Positions 35,193 through 42,857 of a DNA stretch of 64,000 nt are shown piece by piece. The stretch is from assembly GCA_002307725.1 (NCBI GenBank), contig DBUB01000002.1, positions 333,824 through 397,823 of the forward strand, read 5' to 3'. Position numbers and translations under genes: made by a program. Below the pieces are notes generated by a model. The model worked only from the letters and a program-made list of their open reading frames with translations, searched no databases and was not told the origin of the DNA. The stretch's first letter is position 1. Each line of letters opens with the position of its first letter. The stretch comes from Alphaproteobacteria bacterium UBA1301. Its GTDB lineage: Bacteria > Pseudomonadota > Alphaproteobacteria > Micropepsales > Micropepsaceae.

Positions 35193-35741
35193 ATGGCAAT
35201 CCTGAAAATCGCCCGGATGGGTCACCCGGTGCTCGCGACCGTCGCAGAGGCCGTTTCGGACCCCACTGCGCCCGAGGTCCGTCGACTTGTCGCGGACATG
35301 CTGGAAACGATGATTGACGCCAACGGCGCTGGTTTGGCGGCGCCGCAGGTGCATGTGCCCTGGCGCGTCGTGGTGTTCCAGGCCCCCGCTGGTCGCGAAG
35401 AGGGGCTCTCCGAGGAAGAGCGTTTTGATCATACCGCACCGCTCACGGTGCTGATCAATCCCGAGATCGAAGTGATCGGCGAGGCGCGCGAAGCCGGCTG
35501 GGAAGGTTGTTTGTCGCTGCCCGGACTACAAGGTCTGGTTGAACGCCCCAGCCACATTCGCTATCGCGGCGTCGATCACGAAGGCCACCGCATTGAGCGG
35601 GTCGCCAAAGGGTTCCACGCCCGGGTGGTGCAGCACGAATGCGATCACTTGGACGGCGTGCTCTATCCTGAGCGGATGGGCGATCTCAAAAAGTTGATCT
35701 TCGAAACCGAAGCCCGTCATTGGCTGCCGGACAAGGAATAG
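35193..35741 (+). CDS. def: peptide deformylase
   Basis: Removes the N-terminal formyl group from nascent proteins using a metal ion. 182 residues with motif 1 GAGLAAPQV, motif 2 EGCLSLPG (metal Cys) and motif 3 QHECDHLDG (two metal His and catalytic Glu). All ligands are present. An insert with REEGLSEEERFD (about 68-80) is of the size seen in type-1 PDFs with loop additions. fmt is not adjacent. Confidence 0.96.
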   Translation: MAILKIARMGHPVLATVAEAVSDPTAPEVRRLVADMLETMIDANGAGLAAPQVHVPWRVVVFQAPAGREEGLSEEERFDHTAPLTVLINPEIEVIGEAREAGWEGCLSLPGLQGLVERPSHIRYRGVDHEGHRIERVAKGFHARVVQHECDHLDGVLYPERMGDLKKLIFETEARHWLPDKE

Positions 35742-35842
35742 TCTCGTCCATCGGGCTTTGCATGGAAGAGCTGCAGGCCCGCTTCTTTCCTTAAGGCAAT
35801 AACAAGCGCACACTTTCTTCGGCTCCAAGGGGGAGGCTGGTT

Positions 35843-36445
35843 ATGCGTGTTCTCAGGTACTGCCTGGGGTTTGCCGCGTCCGCACTGATTCTGGTTCCGA
35901 CCAGTGCGATGGCCAGACAGCTGGCAGTTGCCAGTGTCACTCCACAAGGCGTTGCTTGCATTTTCACCCCGGCTTGTGCGGTCACGGTGACCGATACGAC
36001 CGGCTATTTCGATCTGTTCGGCAATGGCGGACACGGCAAGATCCTGGTCCGCACCTATCCTGGGCTGCCCGGCACGAGGGCGGCGGGACTGACCGGTTAT
36101 TCGCTTTTCATCGATATGCGCGGCGCCACCGCGCTTGGCATGCCCAATTGCGTCGACAAACTGACGATCGACGCCGGGCCGGTGGCGAGTGTGAATTACA
36201 CTGGTCCGCCAGCCGACGTGTTTGTCGTCGGTAGTTCCGGCGGTGCGGGTCTTGCGGCGGTCGTCCAGAATGGCGCCAAGGTGACCTTCACATTCTCGAA
36301 GCCGATCTGCCCGGCGCCCAGCGGCATGACCGAAAGTCTTTATTTCGGTTTTGCGGCCAAGGGGGCTCCGGTTGCCGGTACGGCCGAGATTTCCGGCTCG
36401 CTGCACGGTACGGCCACCGTGAAGATCCGCACGCCGCAGCACTGA
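35843..36445 (+). CDS. exported protein of unknown function
   Basis: 200 residues with a signal peptide (about 1-24, SAMA-RQ). The mature part is Gly/Thr/Val-rich beta-type sequence with three Cys-containing segments (GVACIFTPACAV, NCVDK, KPICPAPS) that may make disulfides. No family recognised; it resembles single-domain secreted adhesin-like or choice-of-anchor proteins. SD GGGGGAGG before the ATG. It lies between def and COQ9 on the same strand. Confidence 0.75.
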   Translation: MRVLRYCLGFAASALILVPTSAMARQLAVASVTPQGVACIFTPACAVTVTDTTGYFDLFGNGGHGKILVRTYPGLPGTRAAGLTGYSLFIDMRGATALGMPNCVDKLTIDAGPVASVNYTGPPADVFVVGSSGGAGLAAVVQNGAKVTFTFSKPICPAPSGMTESLYFGFAAKGAPVAGTAEISGSLHGTATVKIRTPQH

Positions 36446-36510
36446 GATGTGCTGACTGGCGTTTTTCCCGCGGACACGGATAATCTCCGTGTCCGTTGGG
36501 GAGAGCTTGT

Positions 36511-37035
36511 GTGCCGCAGACGACTGCCGAACTTGATGAGGCCCTGACGCATGCTGCCGCAGCGGGTTTCACGGCCGCATTGGTCGAAGACTGGTCGGGC
36601 GCCGTTGATGCCGCGATGACGGCGCGGCTTGCCGCCCTCGATCTCAAATCCCTGCCGGTACGAAAGCGCATCCGTACCGCGGTGTTGACGCGGCTGGCGA
36701 TTTTACAGCCGCACAAGTTGGCGGCGCGCCGAGCGGTGCTGTTTCTGGCGCTGCCGGTGAATGCGGCGCTGGCGCTGTGGCTCCTCGCGCGCACGGCCGA
36801 TGCGATGTGGCGGGCCGCGGGCGATACCGCCACCGATTTCAATTGGTACACCAAACGTGCGATTCTGGGCGCCGTTTATGCTGCGACCGAGATTGCCTGG
36901 TTCGGCGACGACACGCCGGACGGGTGCAAAACGGAGGCGTTTCTTGATGCCCGCATCGAGAGCGTCATGCAATATGAGAAGCTGAAGGCGGGTCTTCGTT
37001 CCGCTTGCCCGATCACGGAGAAATCATCACCATGA
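36511..37035 (+). CDS. COQ9 family protein (ubiquinone synthesis accessory)
   Basis: 174 residues, all-helical TetR-like fold without the DNA-binding domain function. The diagnostic C-terminal motif is TDFNWYTKRAILGAVYAATEIAWFGDD. COQ9 binds lipid and supports COQ7 hydroxylation in ubiquinone synthesis. GTG 36511 is chosen because GGGGAGAG lies about 7 nt before it; a TTG at 36496 is less likely. The stop overlaps the start of the next gene. Often called 'RpsU-divergently transcribed', which matches the nearby rpsU. Confidence 0.88.
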   Translation: MPQTTAELDEALTHAAAAGFTAALVEDWSGAVDAAMTARLAALDLKSLPVRKRIRTAVLTRLAILQPHKLAARRAVLFLALPVNAALALWLLARTADAMWRAAGDTATDFNWYTKRAILGAVYAATEIAWFGDDTPDGCKTEAFLDARIESVMQYEKLKAGLRSACPITEKSSP

Positions 37036-37454
37036 AAGCCTATGCCGCAGCCCTGCTGGCGCTCGTTTCTGTTACCGGTACCGCGATGGCCGACGATCTC
37101 ACCCACGCCAAAGTCTTTTCCCTCGCCACGGCGCCCGCACGGAGCTTTCCGAACGGGGGCGGGTCGCACGACATGCTGCTCGGCATCCTGAAAACCGGCG
37201 AAGCGGTGAAGGTGCATGAATCGCTGCAGCCGGAAGGGGCGGTACCCAATCCGGCGCATGCCATCGACCATTCCGAGTTCATCATTGTGCAAGAGGGCAC
37301 GCTCGCCTTCCTCCACGACGGGATGACCGAAACCGCCGGTCCGGGCGATGTGATCTATGTCGCCTTCGGCACGATGCATCAGGTCAAGAACATCGGCAAA
37401 GGCCCGGTAAAGTACGCCATCGTCTCGATCGGCGGCGATATCAAGCCGAAATAA
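37032..37454 (+). CDS. exported cupin-domain protein 1
   Basis: 140 residues with a Sec signal peptide (about 1-20, AMA-DD). A single cupin: motif 1 region GAVPNPAHAIDHSEFIIVQEG and motif 2 PGDVIYVAFGTMHQVKN. The usual HxH is H-A-I here, with a His two positions later, so the metal site is altered. Start overlaps the COQ9 stop by 4 bp and GGAG precedes it. Paralogue of the next gene (both have R-x-FPNGG near the mature start). Confidence 0.85.
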   Translation: MKAYAAALLALVSVTGTAMADDLTHAKVFSLATAPARSFPNGGGSHDMLLGILKTGEAVKVHESLQPEGAVPNPAHAIDHSEFIIVQEGTLAFLHDGMTETAGPGDVIYVAFGTMHQVKNIGKGPVKYAIVSIGGDIKPK

Positions 37455-37468
37455 CAAGGATAGGAACC

Positions 37469-37924
37469 ATGGAATCACTGGACCGCCGCAGTTTGTTTGC
37501 CGTTTTCTCGGCGTTGGCAGCCACTGGGGTGGCGCTGGGATCGGCCGGTGCCGCCGAACCGGCGCTGTCGGGCTCAAAAGTGCTGCACTATGCTGATCTG
37601 CCGCTGCGCAAATTCCCCAACGGGGGCGAACAGCGCCGCGTTTTGGTCGGCACACTGCCAACCGGTGAGTTTCTCGAAGTGCATGAAACCATGCTCCCGG
37701 CCGGTGAGATGCCGCATCCGCCGCACAAGCACCCCAATTCCGAGATGCTGTTCATCCAAACCGGCACGCTCGAATACATTGATGACGACGGCTCGCGCCT
37801 TCCCGCCGGGCCGGGCGACATCGTGTTTTCCGCTTCGAACAAGATCCACGGCCTCAAGAACGTTGGCCTCACCCCGGCGACCTACATCGTGGTCTCGGTC
37901 TCGAAGCAACTGCCGGAAGGCTGA
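37469..37924 (+). CDS. exported cupin-domain protein 2
   Basis: 151 residues. N-terminus LDRRSLF plus a hydrophobic run to about 28 (AGA-AE), compatible with a Tat signal, as expected for a metal protein folded before export. Cupin motif 1 is canonical, G-x5-HxH-x3-E-x6-G (GEMPHPPHKHPNSEMLFIQTG), motif 2 PGDIVFSASNKIHGLKN supplies the last His. Fourteen bp after cupin 1; probably a duplication. Substrate unknown. Confidence 0.85.
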   Translation: MESLDRRSLFAVFSALAATGVALGSAGAAEPALSGSKVLHYADLPLRKFPNGGEQRRVLVGTLPTGEFLEVHETMLPAGEMPHPPHKHPNSEMLFIQTGTLEYIDDDGSRLPAGPGDIVFSASNKIHGLKNVGLTPATYIVVSVSKQLPEG

Positions 37925-37925
37925 T

Positions 37926-38402
37926 TTATTCTGGGCTTTCGGGAACCGAATCCGTTTGCTTCTGGCGCCAGTCCTTCAACCGTTGCGCCAGATCCGGGTC
38001 CGACAGTGCCAGGATCGCGGCCGCATGCAGCGCGGCGTTCTTGGCGCCCGCCTCGCCGATGGCAAAGGTCGCGACCGGCACGCCGCCCGGCATCTGGACG
38101 GTCGATAGCAGGCTGTCCATGCCTTTGAGCGCCTTGGATTCCATCGGTATGCCGAGAACCGGCAGGGTCGTCAGTCCGGCGGTGACACCGGCCAGATGTG
38201 CCGCCCCGCCTGCTGCCGCGATGATGATCTTGAGACCACGGCCTTCGGCGCCGCGGGCATAGGCGAACGCCCGGTCGGGGGTGCGGTGGGCCGATACCAC
38301 CTTGGTTTCATAGGATATTTTGAGGGCGTCGAGGGTCTCGGCGGCGCGCTTTACCACCGGCCAGTCAGACGGACTTCCCATGATCAGACCAACCTGCGGC
38401 AT
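37926..38402 (-). CDS. purE: N5-carboxyaminoimidazole ribonucleotide mutase
   Basis: Purine synthesis step converting N5-CAIR to CAIR. 158 residues with the class I PurE motifs GSPSDWPVVKRA, SAHRTPDR (catalytic His) and AAAGGAAHLAG. Ends 1 bp from the convergent cupin gene. purK, its usual partner, is not next to it. Confidence 0.96.
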   Translation of the reverse strand: MPQVGLIMGSPSDWPVVKRAAETLDALKISYETKVVSAHRTPDRAFAYARGAEGRGLKIIIAAAGGAAHLAGVTAGLTTLPVLGIPMESKALKGMDSLLSTVQMPGGVPVATFAIGEAGAKNAALHAAAILALSDPDLAQRLKDWRQKQTDSVPESPE

Positions 38403-38533
38403 AGTTCCAACTCCGAATCAGTGACAGGGTGTGACCTGGAATTTATAGGGGCGCTTAATCCAGCGGAAAAGCGTCCTCGTTAACCTTTTGTTTGTGAAGT
38501 TAAACCAAGTGTTAACGAAAGTCTGAAAGTCTC

Positions 38534-39262
38534 ATGGCGATGAAGACCGAGAAGACCAGGTCCCCGTCCTCCGTCCGCTCCGTCGGCGCTGCTGCCTATG
38601 CCCGTGCGGCCCGAGCGGTGGAGACGGTGGAACCGCCGCCGCCGGTCAGCGCCACCGCCTCGGTCCTCGGGATTCCCGAGAACGAATTCACCCCGCGGGT
38701 GCGCGAGGCCATCACGACCTTGATGGGCGAGGTCGATCATCTGCGCCGCGAGCTGCAGAGAACCCGCGAACGCCTGGAAGAAGTCGAGCGCACCGCCGAC
38801 CAGGATCATCTGTTGCCGCTGCTCAACCGTCGTGCGTTCGTGCGCGAGCTGACCCGCTACATTTCGTTTGCCGGCCGCTACGGCACGCCGGCGACGCTGC
38901 TCTATTTTGATCTCGACGGTTTCAAGCAGGTCAACGACTCCTTCGGGCATGCGGCGGGCGACGCGGTGCTGGCCCATTTCGCCGACACGCTCTTGGCGCA
39001 GACGCGCGACAGTGACGTGGTTAGCCGTCTTGGCGGCGACGAATTTGGCGTGCTGCTCGCCCACGCCAGCGTCGAGCAAGGCCGCAAGAAGGCCGATATT
39101 TTGGCCGAGACGCTCAAGGCGCAGCCGACGATGTGGCAAGGAAAGCCAATTCCCATCAGCTTTTCCTACGGCGCCTTCGAGCTCAAGGGCGATGACACCC
39201 CAGATCTCGCCATGGCTCGCGCCGACGAAGCGATGTACGCGCAAAAGAAAAACGGGCGATAG
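38534..39262 (+). CDS. diguanylate cyclase (GGDEF), DgcB-like
   Basis: Makes c-di-GMP. 242 residues: a disordered basic and Pro-rich N-terminus, a coiled coil (about 58-90), and a GGDEF domain with the intact RLGGDEFG active site (167-171) and an RDSD inhibitory I-site (158-161) exactly five residues before it, so product inhibition is expected. The coiled-coil plus GGDEF layout without TM or sensor matches Caulobacter DgcB. Upstream DNA (38480-38515) has three TTAA tetramers but with 8-nt, not 7-nt, spacing. Confidence 0.92.
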   Translation: MAMKTEKTRSPSSVRSVGAAAYARAARAVETVEPPPPVSATASVLGIPENEFTPRVREAITTLMGEVDHLRRELQRTRERLEEVERTADQDHLLPLLNRRAFVRELTRYISFAGRYGTPATLLYFDLDGFKQVNDSFGHAAGDAVLAHFADTLLAQTRDSDVVSRLGGDEFGVLLAHASVEQGRKKADILAETLKAQPTMWQGKPIPISFSYGAFELKGDDTPDLAMARADEAMYAQKKNGR

Positions 39263-39278
39263 CGGGTTATTGTCCGCG

Positions 39279-39377
39279 TGGCGTTTGAACGCCATCTTTT
39301 GCGGACCGTCAGGTCCGAGCGGCCGACCGGCCGCCGCGCCATGTGGCGCGTAAAGCCCGCGTGGCGTTTGAACGCCA
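39279..39377. repeat. array of five 16-nt 6-4-6 hairpins
   Basis: Five consecutive perfect hairpins, each 16 nt with a 6-bp stem and 4-nt loop: TGGCGTTTGAACGCCA (39279-39294), CGGACCGTCAGGTCCG (39302-39317), GCGGCCGACCGGCCGC (39319-39334), CGCGCCATGTGGCGCG (39335-39350) and the first one again (39362-39377). Hairpins 2-4 are 0-1 nt apart. The first and fifth share a 21-nt identical context starting CCGCG. The array lies between the convergent ends of the diguanylate cyclase and DUF465 genes and could stop transcription from both sides. Confidence 0.85.
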
Positions 39378-39381
39378 AAAA

Positions 39382-39594
39382 TTACGCGATGATATCCGGC
39401 AGCAGTTTGTTCTCGATATTGGCGATTTGATCCTTGAGCTGAAGTTTTTTCTTCTTCAGCCTTGAGAGCTGCATGATGTCGTGCGTGCCTGCCAGTGCGT
39501 CGATCGCGGTGTCGAGGTCGCGATGTTCCTGGATCAGCTCGGCGAGCTTGGCGCGCAAGGCAACCTGTTCCGGAGCGGTGACTTCACTGGTCAT
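39382..39594 (-). CDS. YdcH-family DUF465 protein
   Basis: 70 residues, two amphipathic helices forming a coiled-coil hairpin; the DUF465 signature is the LSRLKKKKLQLKDQIANIE segment. Function of the family is unknown. ATG 39594 overlaps the last 11 bases of ubiX, so expression depends on it. A second DUF465 gene is 0.7 kb away on the other strand. Confidence 0.85.
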   Translation of the reverse strand: MTSEVTAPEQVALRAKLAELIQEHRDLDTAIDALAGTHDIMQLSRLKKKKLQLKDQIANIENKLLPDIIA

Positions 39595-40207
39595 CTTGTG
39601 CCTTACCCTTTGGCCGGGTTTTGGAAGGCGCCCAACGCTTGGCCGGGCCCCAATTATAGCCGAAACAATCAAGAATGCGTCCGACGAAATGATCGACCAG
39701 GTCCTCAAGACTATGGGGCGAGACATAAAAGGCCGGAACCGGCGGCAGGATGATCGCCCCCATTTCGGTCAGCGCCGTCATCGTCCGAAGGTGCCCGAGG
39801 TGGAGCGGGGTTTCGCGCACCGCCAGCACCAGGCGGCGGCGCTCTTTAAGGCTGACGTCGGCGGCACGGGTGAGCAGGCTCGCGGTCACGCCAGTGGCGA
39901 TTTCGCTCATCGAGCGGATCGAACACGGTGCCACCACCATCCCCAACACCGGGAAACTGCCTGAGGCGATCACGGCGCCAACATCGGCCGCCGGATAATA
40001 GGCATCGGCCTTGGCCTGGACGGCCTTGAGGGTGAATTGCGTCTCCAAGCCGATGGTTATCTGGGCGGCCTTCGAAATCACCAGATGGGACTCGATGCCG
40101 AGGTCCTTACAAGCGTCCAATAGGCGAATGCCGTAGATCACCCCGGACGCCCCGGAGATGCCTATGACGAGACGCTGCTTTTTGTTGGTAGACACTTTAT
40201 TTCCCAT
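39584..40207 (-). CDS. ubiX: flavin prenyltransferase UbiX
   Basis: Makes prenylated FMN, the cofactor of UbiD decarboxylases used in ubiquinone synthesis. 207 residues with the FMN-site GISGASGVIYG, the SxxxP-type GSFPVLGMVVAPCS region, RETPLHLGHLRTM and PAFYVSPHSLEDLVDHFVGRILD. ATG 40207 is chosen as the domain begins right after it; a longer frame to 40318 has a hydrophilic unrelated leader. Operon with DUF465 (overlap). ubiD is not in view. Confidence 0.94.
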   Translation of the reverse strand: MGNKVSTNKKQRLVIGISGASGVIYGIRLLDACKDLGIESHLVISKAAQITIGLETQFTLKAVQAKADAYYPAADVGAVIASGSFPVLGMVVAPCSIRSMSEIATGVTASLLTRAADVSLKERRRLVLAVRETPLHLGHLRTMTALTEMGAIILPPVPAFYVSPHSLEDLVDHFVGRILDCFGYNWGPAKRWAPSKTRPKGKAQDDQ

Positions 40208-40311
40208 GGTCCCATGGTCTTTACAGGTCAGAAGGGATGGGAGGAAGAGCCTCGTGACAGAACGGTGACTTGGTGCTTTACTTTCATCACCGATAAGCAA
40301 GAGGTGCGTGA

Positions 40312-40485
40312 ATGGCACTCCAGGGACATATCGAAGAGTTGTCCGAAAAGCATAAGAAACTTGAAGAACTTATCGAAAACGAGATGACCCATCCGGATTG
40401 GAACGAATACCGGGTTGCGGCGCTCAAAAAACAAAAACTCAGATTGAAAGACGAGATCGAAATGCTACGAAGCGACGTCCACTAA
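40312..40485 (+). CDS. small YdcH-family DUF465 protein (57 aa)
   Basis: Frame starting MALQGHIEELSEKHKKLEEL and ending EMLRSDVH. The second helix AALKKQKLRLKDEIEML carries the DUF465 signature KKxKLxLKDEI. GAGGTGCGTGA precedes the ATG. The stop codon overlaps the stop of the convergent MFS gene by 4 bp. Function of the family unknown; some members are linked to cell-envelope or nucleoid processes only by guess. Confidence 0.85.
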   Translation: MALQGHIEELSEKHKKLEELIENEMTHPDWNEYRVAALKKQKLRLKDEIEMLRSDVH

Positions 40486-41759
40486 TCGCTTCCGAAACGG
40501 CTTAAGCGCTGGTCGTCGGGGTGCTCGTCTGTGCCCTCGTGGGGCGGCTGCATCCGGGTCCGGATGAACGCGAACCACAGCGCGGCCAGCCCGAAGAATA
40601 CGGCTGCTGCCACGAACGCGGCGCCCGGGAAATAGACCGGCGCTTTGGGGCCGGAAAACCAGGCGAACAGATTGCCAAGGAGCAACGGCGCGAACACGCT
40701 CGTCAGGCTGCCGCCGCTGGTCAATGCGCCTTGCAGTTCGCCCTGGCCCTTGGGGCCGACCTCGCGCGCCAGGATCGCGTTGAGCGACGGCATGACGAGA
40801 CACACCAAGCCGAACGGCAGCGTCCAGGCGTAGATCATCCAGCCTTGGCTCGCGACGGCGTAGCCGAGGAACGAGATCGCACCACCTGCCAGTCCGATAT
40901 AGACCGAGCGGTCCTCGCCGATGCGGCGGGACAAGCGCGGCAACGTGGAATAGGCGATCGCGGTGATCAGCCCGACCACCATCAGCGACAGACCGACCTC
41001 GCGCGGGCCCCAGCCGAATTTCAGCATGGTGTAATAGGCGAACACCGTCGGATTGGCGTCGTGCGCCAGCCGCATCAGGATCAGCACGCCGCACAGTGGC
41101 AGCACCGCCGGATAGCGCTTCAAGACGATCAACGCACCGAGCGGATTGGCCCGCCACAGCTCGAACTTGCGGCGATGATTGGCGGGAAGACTCTCTTTGA
41201 GGACGATGAGGCCGTAAAGGGCGTTGGCGGCGGCGAGCCCGGCGGAGGCGAAGAAGGGCAGGCGCACGCCGTAATGGCCGATCAACCCGCCCAGCGCCGG
41301 GCCGATAACGAAACCGACGCCGAAGGCGGCACCGATCATGCCGAAGTTCTGCGCCCGCTTCTCCGGCGGCGAGATGTCGGCGATGTAAGCCGATGCGGTG
41401 CTGAAGCTGGCGCCCGCCATCCCCGACAGGATACGGCCGAAGAACAACCAGCCAAGCGTCGGCGCCAGGCCCATGATCATGTAGTCGATGCCGATGCCGA
41501 CGAGCGACAGGATCAGTACCGGGCGCCGTCCGAAGCGGTCGCTCAAATTGCCGAGCAGCGGCGCGAACAGGAACTGCATCCCGGCATACGCGAACATGAG
41601 CAGAGCACCGATGCGGGCGGCCTCGTCCATGCCGGTATGCGCCAGGGTTGCAATCAGCTTGGGCAGAATCGGCAGAATGATGCCGAGACCCATCACGTCG
41701 ATCAGCATCGTGATGAAGATGAACGCGATCGCGTGTCGGTTCGTCGGCTGTGCGGTCAT
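40482..41759 (-). CDS. MFS exporter, TetA-like
   Basis: 425 residues, 12 TM helices. TM1 FIFITMLIDVMGLGIILPILP and the loop 2-3 motif GNLSDRFGRRPVLI (motif A), plus FGRILSGMAGASFSTASAYIAD (motif C region), place it with the DHA1 TetA(B/C) group. Such proteins export drugs with proton exchange; whether it exports tetracycline is unknown. No tetR-type gene is beside it. Convergent, 4-bp overlap with the small DUF465 gene. Confidence 0.9.
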   Translation of the reverse strand: MTAQPTNRHAIAFIFITMLIDVMGLGIILPILPKLIATLAHTGMDEAARIGALLMFAYAGMQFLFAPLLGNLSDRFGRRPVLILSLVGIGIDYMIMGLAPTLGWLFFGRILSGMAGASFSTASAYIADISPPEKRAQNFGMIGAAFGVGFVIGPALGGLIGHYGVRLPFFASAGLAAANALYGLIVLKESLPANHRRKFELWRANPLGALIVLKRYPAVLPLCGVLILMRLAHDANPTVFAYYTMLKFGWGPREVGLSLMVVGLITAIAYSTLPRLSRRIGEDRSVYIGLAGGAISFLGYAVASQGWMIYAWTLPFGLVCLVMPSLNAILAREVGPKGQGELQGALTSGGSLTSVFAPLLLGNLFAWFSGPKAPVYFPGAAFVAAAVFFGLAALWFAFIRTRMQPPHEGTDEHPDDQRLSRFGSD

Positions 41760-41828
41760 AGCCCCTTCCGCAGGTGAAACGGGGGCAAGCTGGCAGAGGC
41801 GCGGGCGCGATGCAATGCCGCGAAGGTC

Positions 41829-42857
41829 TCAGGCGGTGCGCACCTCGTACCACCTTTTGGTGCGGTTCACGATCGCAACGACCGACAGCATCACCGGCAC
41901 TTCGATCAAAACGCCGACCACGGTGGCCAGCGCCGCACCCGACTGGAAACCGAACAAGCTGATCGCCGCGGCGACGGCAAGCTCGAAGAAATTGGAAGCG
42001 CCGATCAGGGCCGAAGGTCCGGCGACAGAGTGCGCTTCGCCGCTGACGCGGTTCAGCAAATAAGCGAGCCCAGCATTGAAGTAGACCTGGATGAGAATAG
42101 GAACGGCCAGCAGCGCAATGATGGCCGGCTGGGCGATGATCTGCTGGCCCTGGAAGCCGAACAGCAGCACCAGCGTTGCGAGCAAGGCCACCAGCGACAC
42201 TGGGCTCAAGGCGTGCAAGAGCCGTGTCAACGCATCGGGTCCGCTGGTCGCGAGCAAAGTTCGTCGGATCGCTTGCGCGAGGATCACCGGAATGACGATG
42301 TAGAGAACCACCGACAGCACCAGCGTGGCCCACGGCACGGTGATGGCGGAGAGACCCAGTAGCAGGCCGACGATTGGTGCGAATGCCACCACCATGATGA
42401 GATCGTTGAGGGCCACTTGCGTCAGGGTGAAATGCGGCTCGCCTTTGCAGAGATTCGACCACACGAACACCATCGCGGTGCAGGGCGCGGCGGCAAGCAG
42501 GATCAAGCCCGCGATATAGCTGTCGATTTGCGCCGCTGGCAGCAGTGGGCGGAACAGCCAACCGATGAACAGCCAGCCCAGCAGCGCCATCGAAAACGGT
42601 TTGATCGCCCAGTTGATGAACAAGGTAACGCCGATGCCGCGCCAATGCTTGCCGACCTGGCCCAAAGCTGCGAAGTCGATTTTGAGCAGCATCGGAATGA
42701 TCATCAGCCAGATCAGCACCGCCACAGGCAGATTGACCTTGGCAATTTCGGCCGCGCCGATCATGTGGAAGACACCCGGCAGCAATTGCCCCAGCGCAAT
42801 CCCGGCAACGATGCAAAGGCCGACCCAAATCGTCAGATAGCGTTCGAAGGTGGACAT
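41829..42857 (-). CDS. acr3: arsenite exporter Acr3
   Basis: 342 residues with ten TM helices. The conserved PCTAMVFVWSNLCKGEP motif in TM4 has the essential Cys, and the TM9 region GASNFFELAVAAAISLFG is also diagnostic for ACR3. Exports As(III). Last gene of the ars operon; ATG 42857 overlaps the stop of the arsC-arsN2 gene (TGATG). About 70 bp separate its stop from the MFS start upstream on the same strand. Confidence 0.95.
   Translation of the reverse strand: MSTFERYLTIWVGLCIVAGIALGQLLPGVFHMIGAAEIAKVNLPVAVLIWLMIIPMLLKIDFAALGQVGKHWRGIGVTLFINWAIKPFSMALLGWLFIGWLFRPLLPAAQIDSYIAGLILLAAAPCTAMVFVWSNLCKGEPHFTLTQVALNDLIMVVAFAPIVGLLLGLSAITVPWATLVLSVVLYIVIPVILAQAIRRTLLATSGPDALTRLLHALSPVSLVALLATLVLLFGFQGQQIIAQPAIIALLAVPILIQVYFNAGLAYLLNRVSGEAHSVAGPSALIGASNFFELAVAAAISLFGFQSGAALATVVGVLIEVPVMLSVVAIVNRTKRWYEVRTA

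Noticed and set aside
39279..39377. CRISPR array
   Set aside because: Units are palindromes of differing sequence with 0-11 nt between them, not identical repeats with unique spacers; no cas genes.
40465..42828. 787-codon open frame on the minus strand across the MFS and acr3 genes
   Set aside because: It is the alternate frame of two clear membrane-protein genes; composition is Arg/His-rich and shows no domain.
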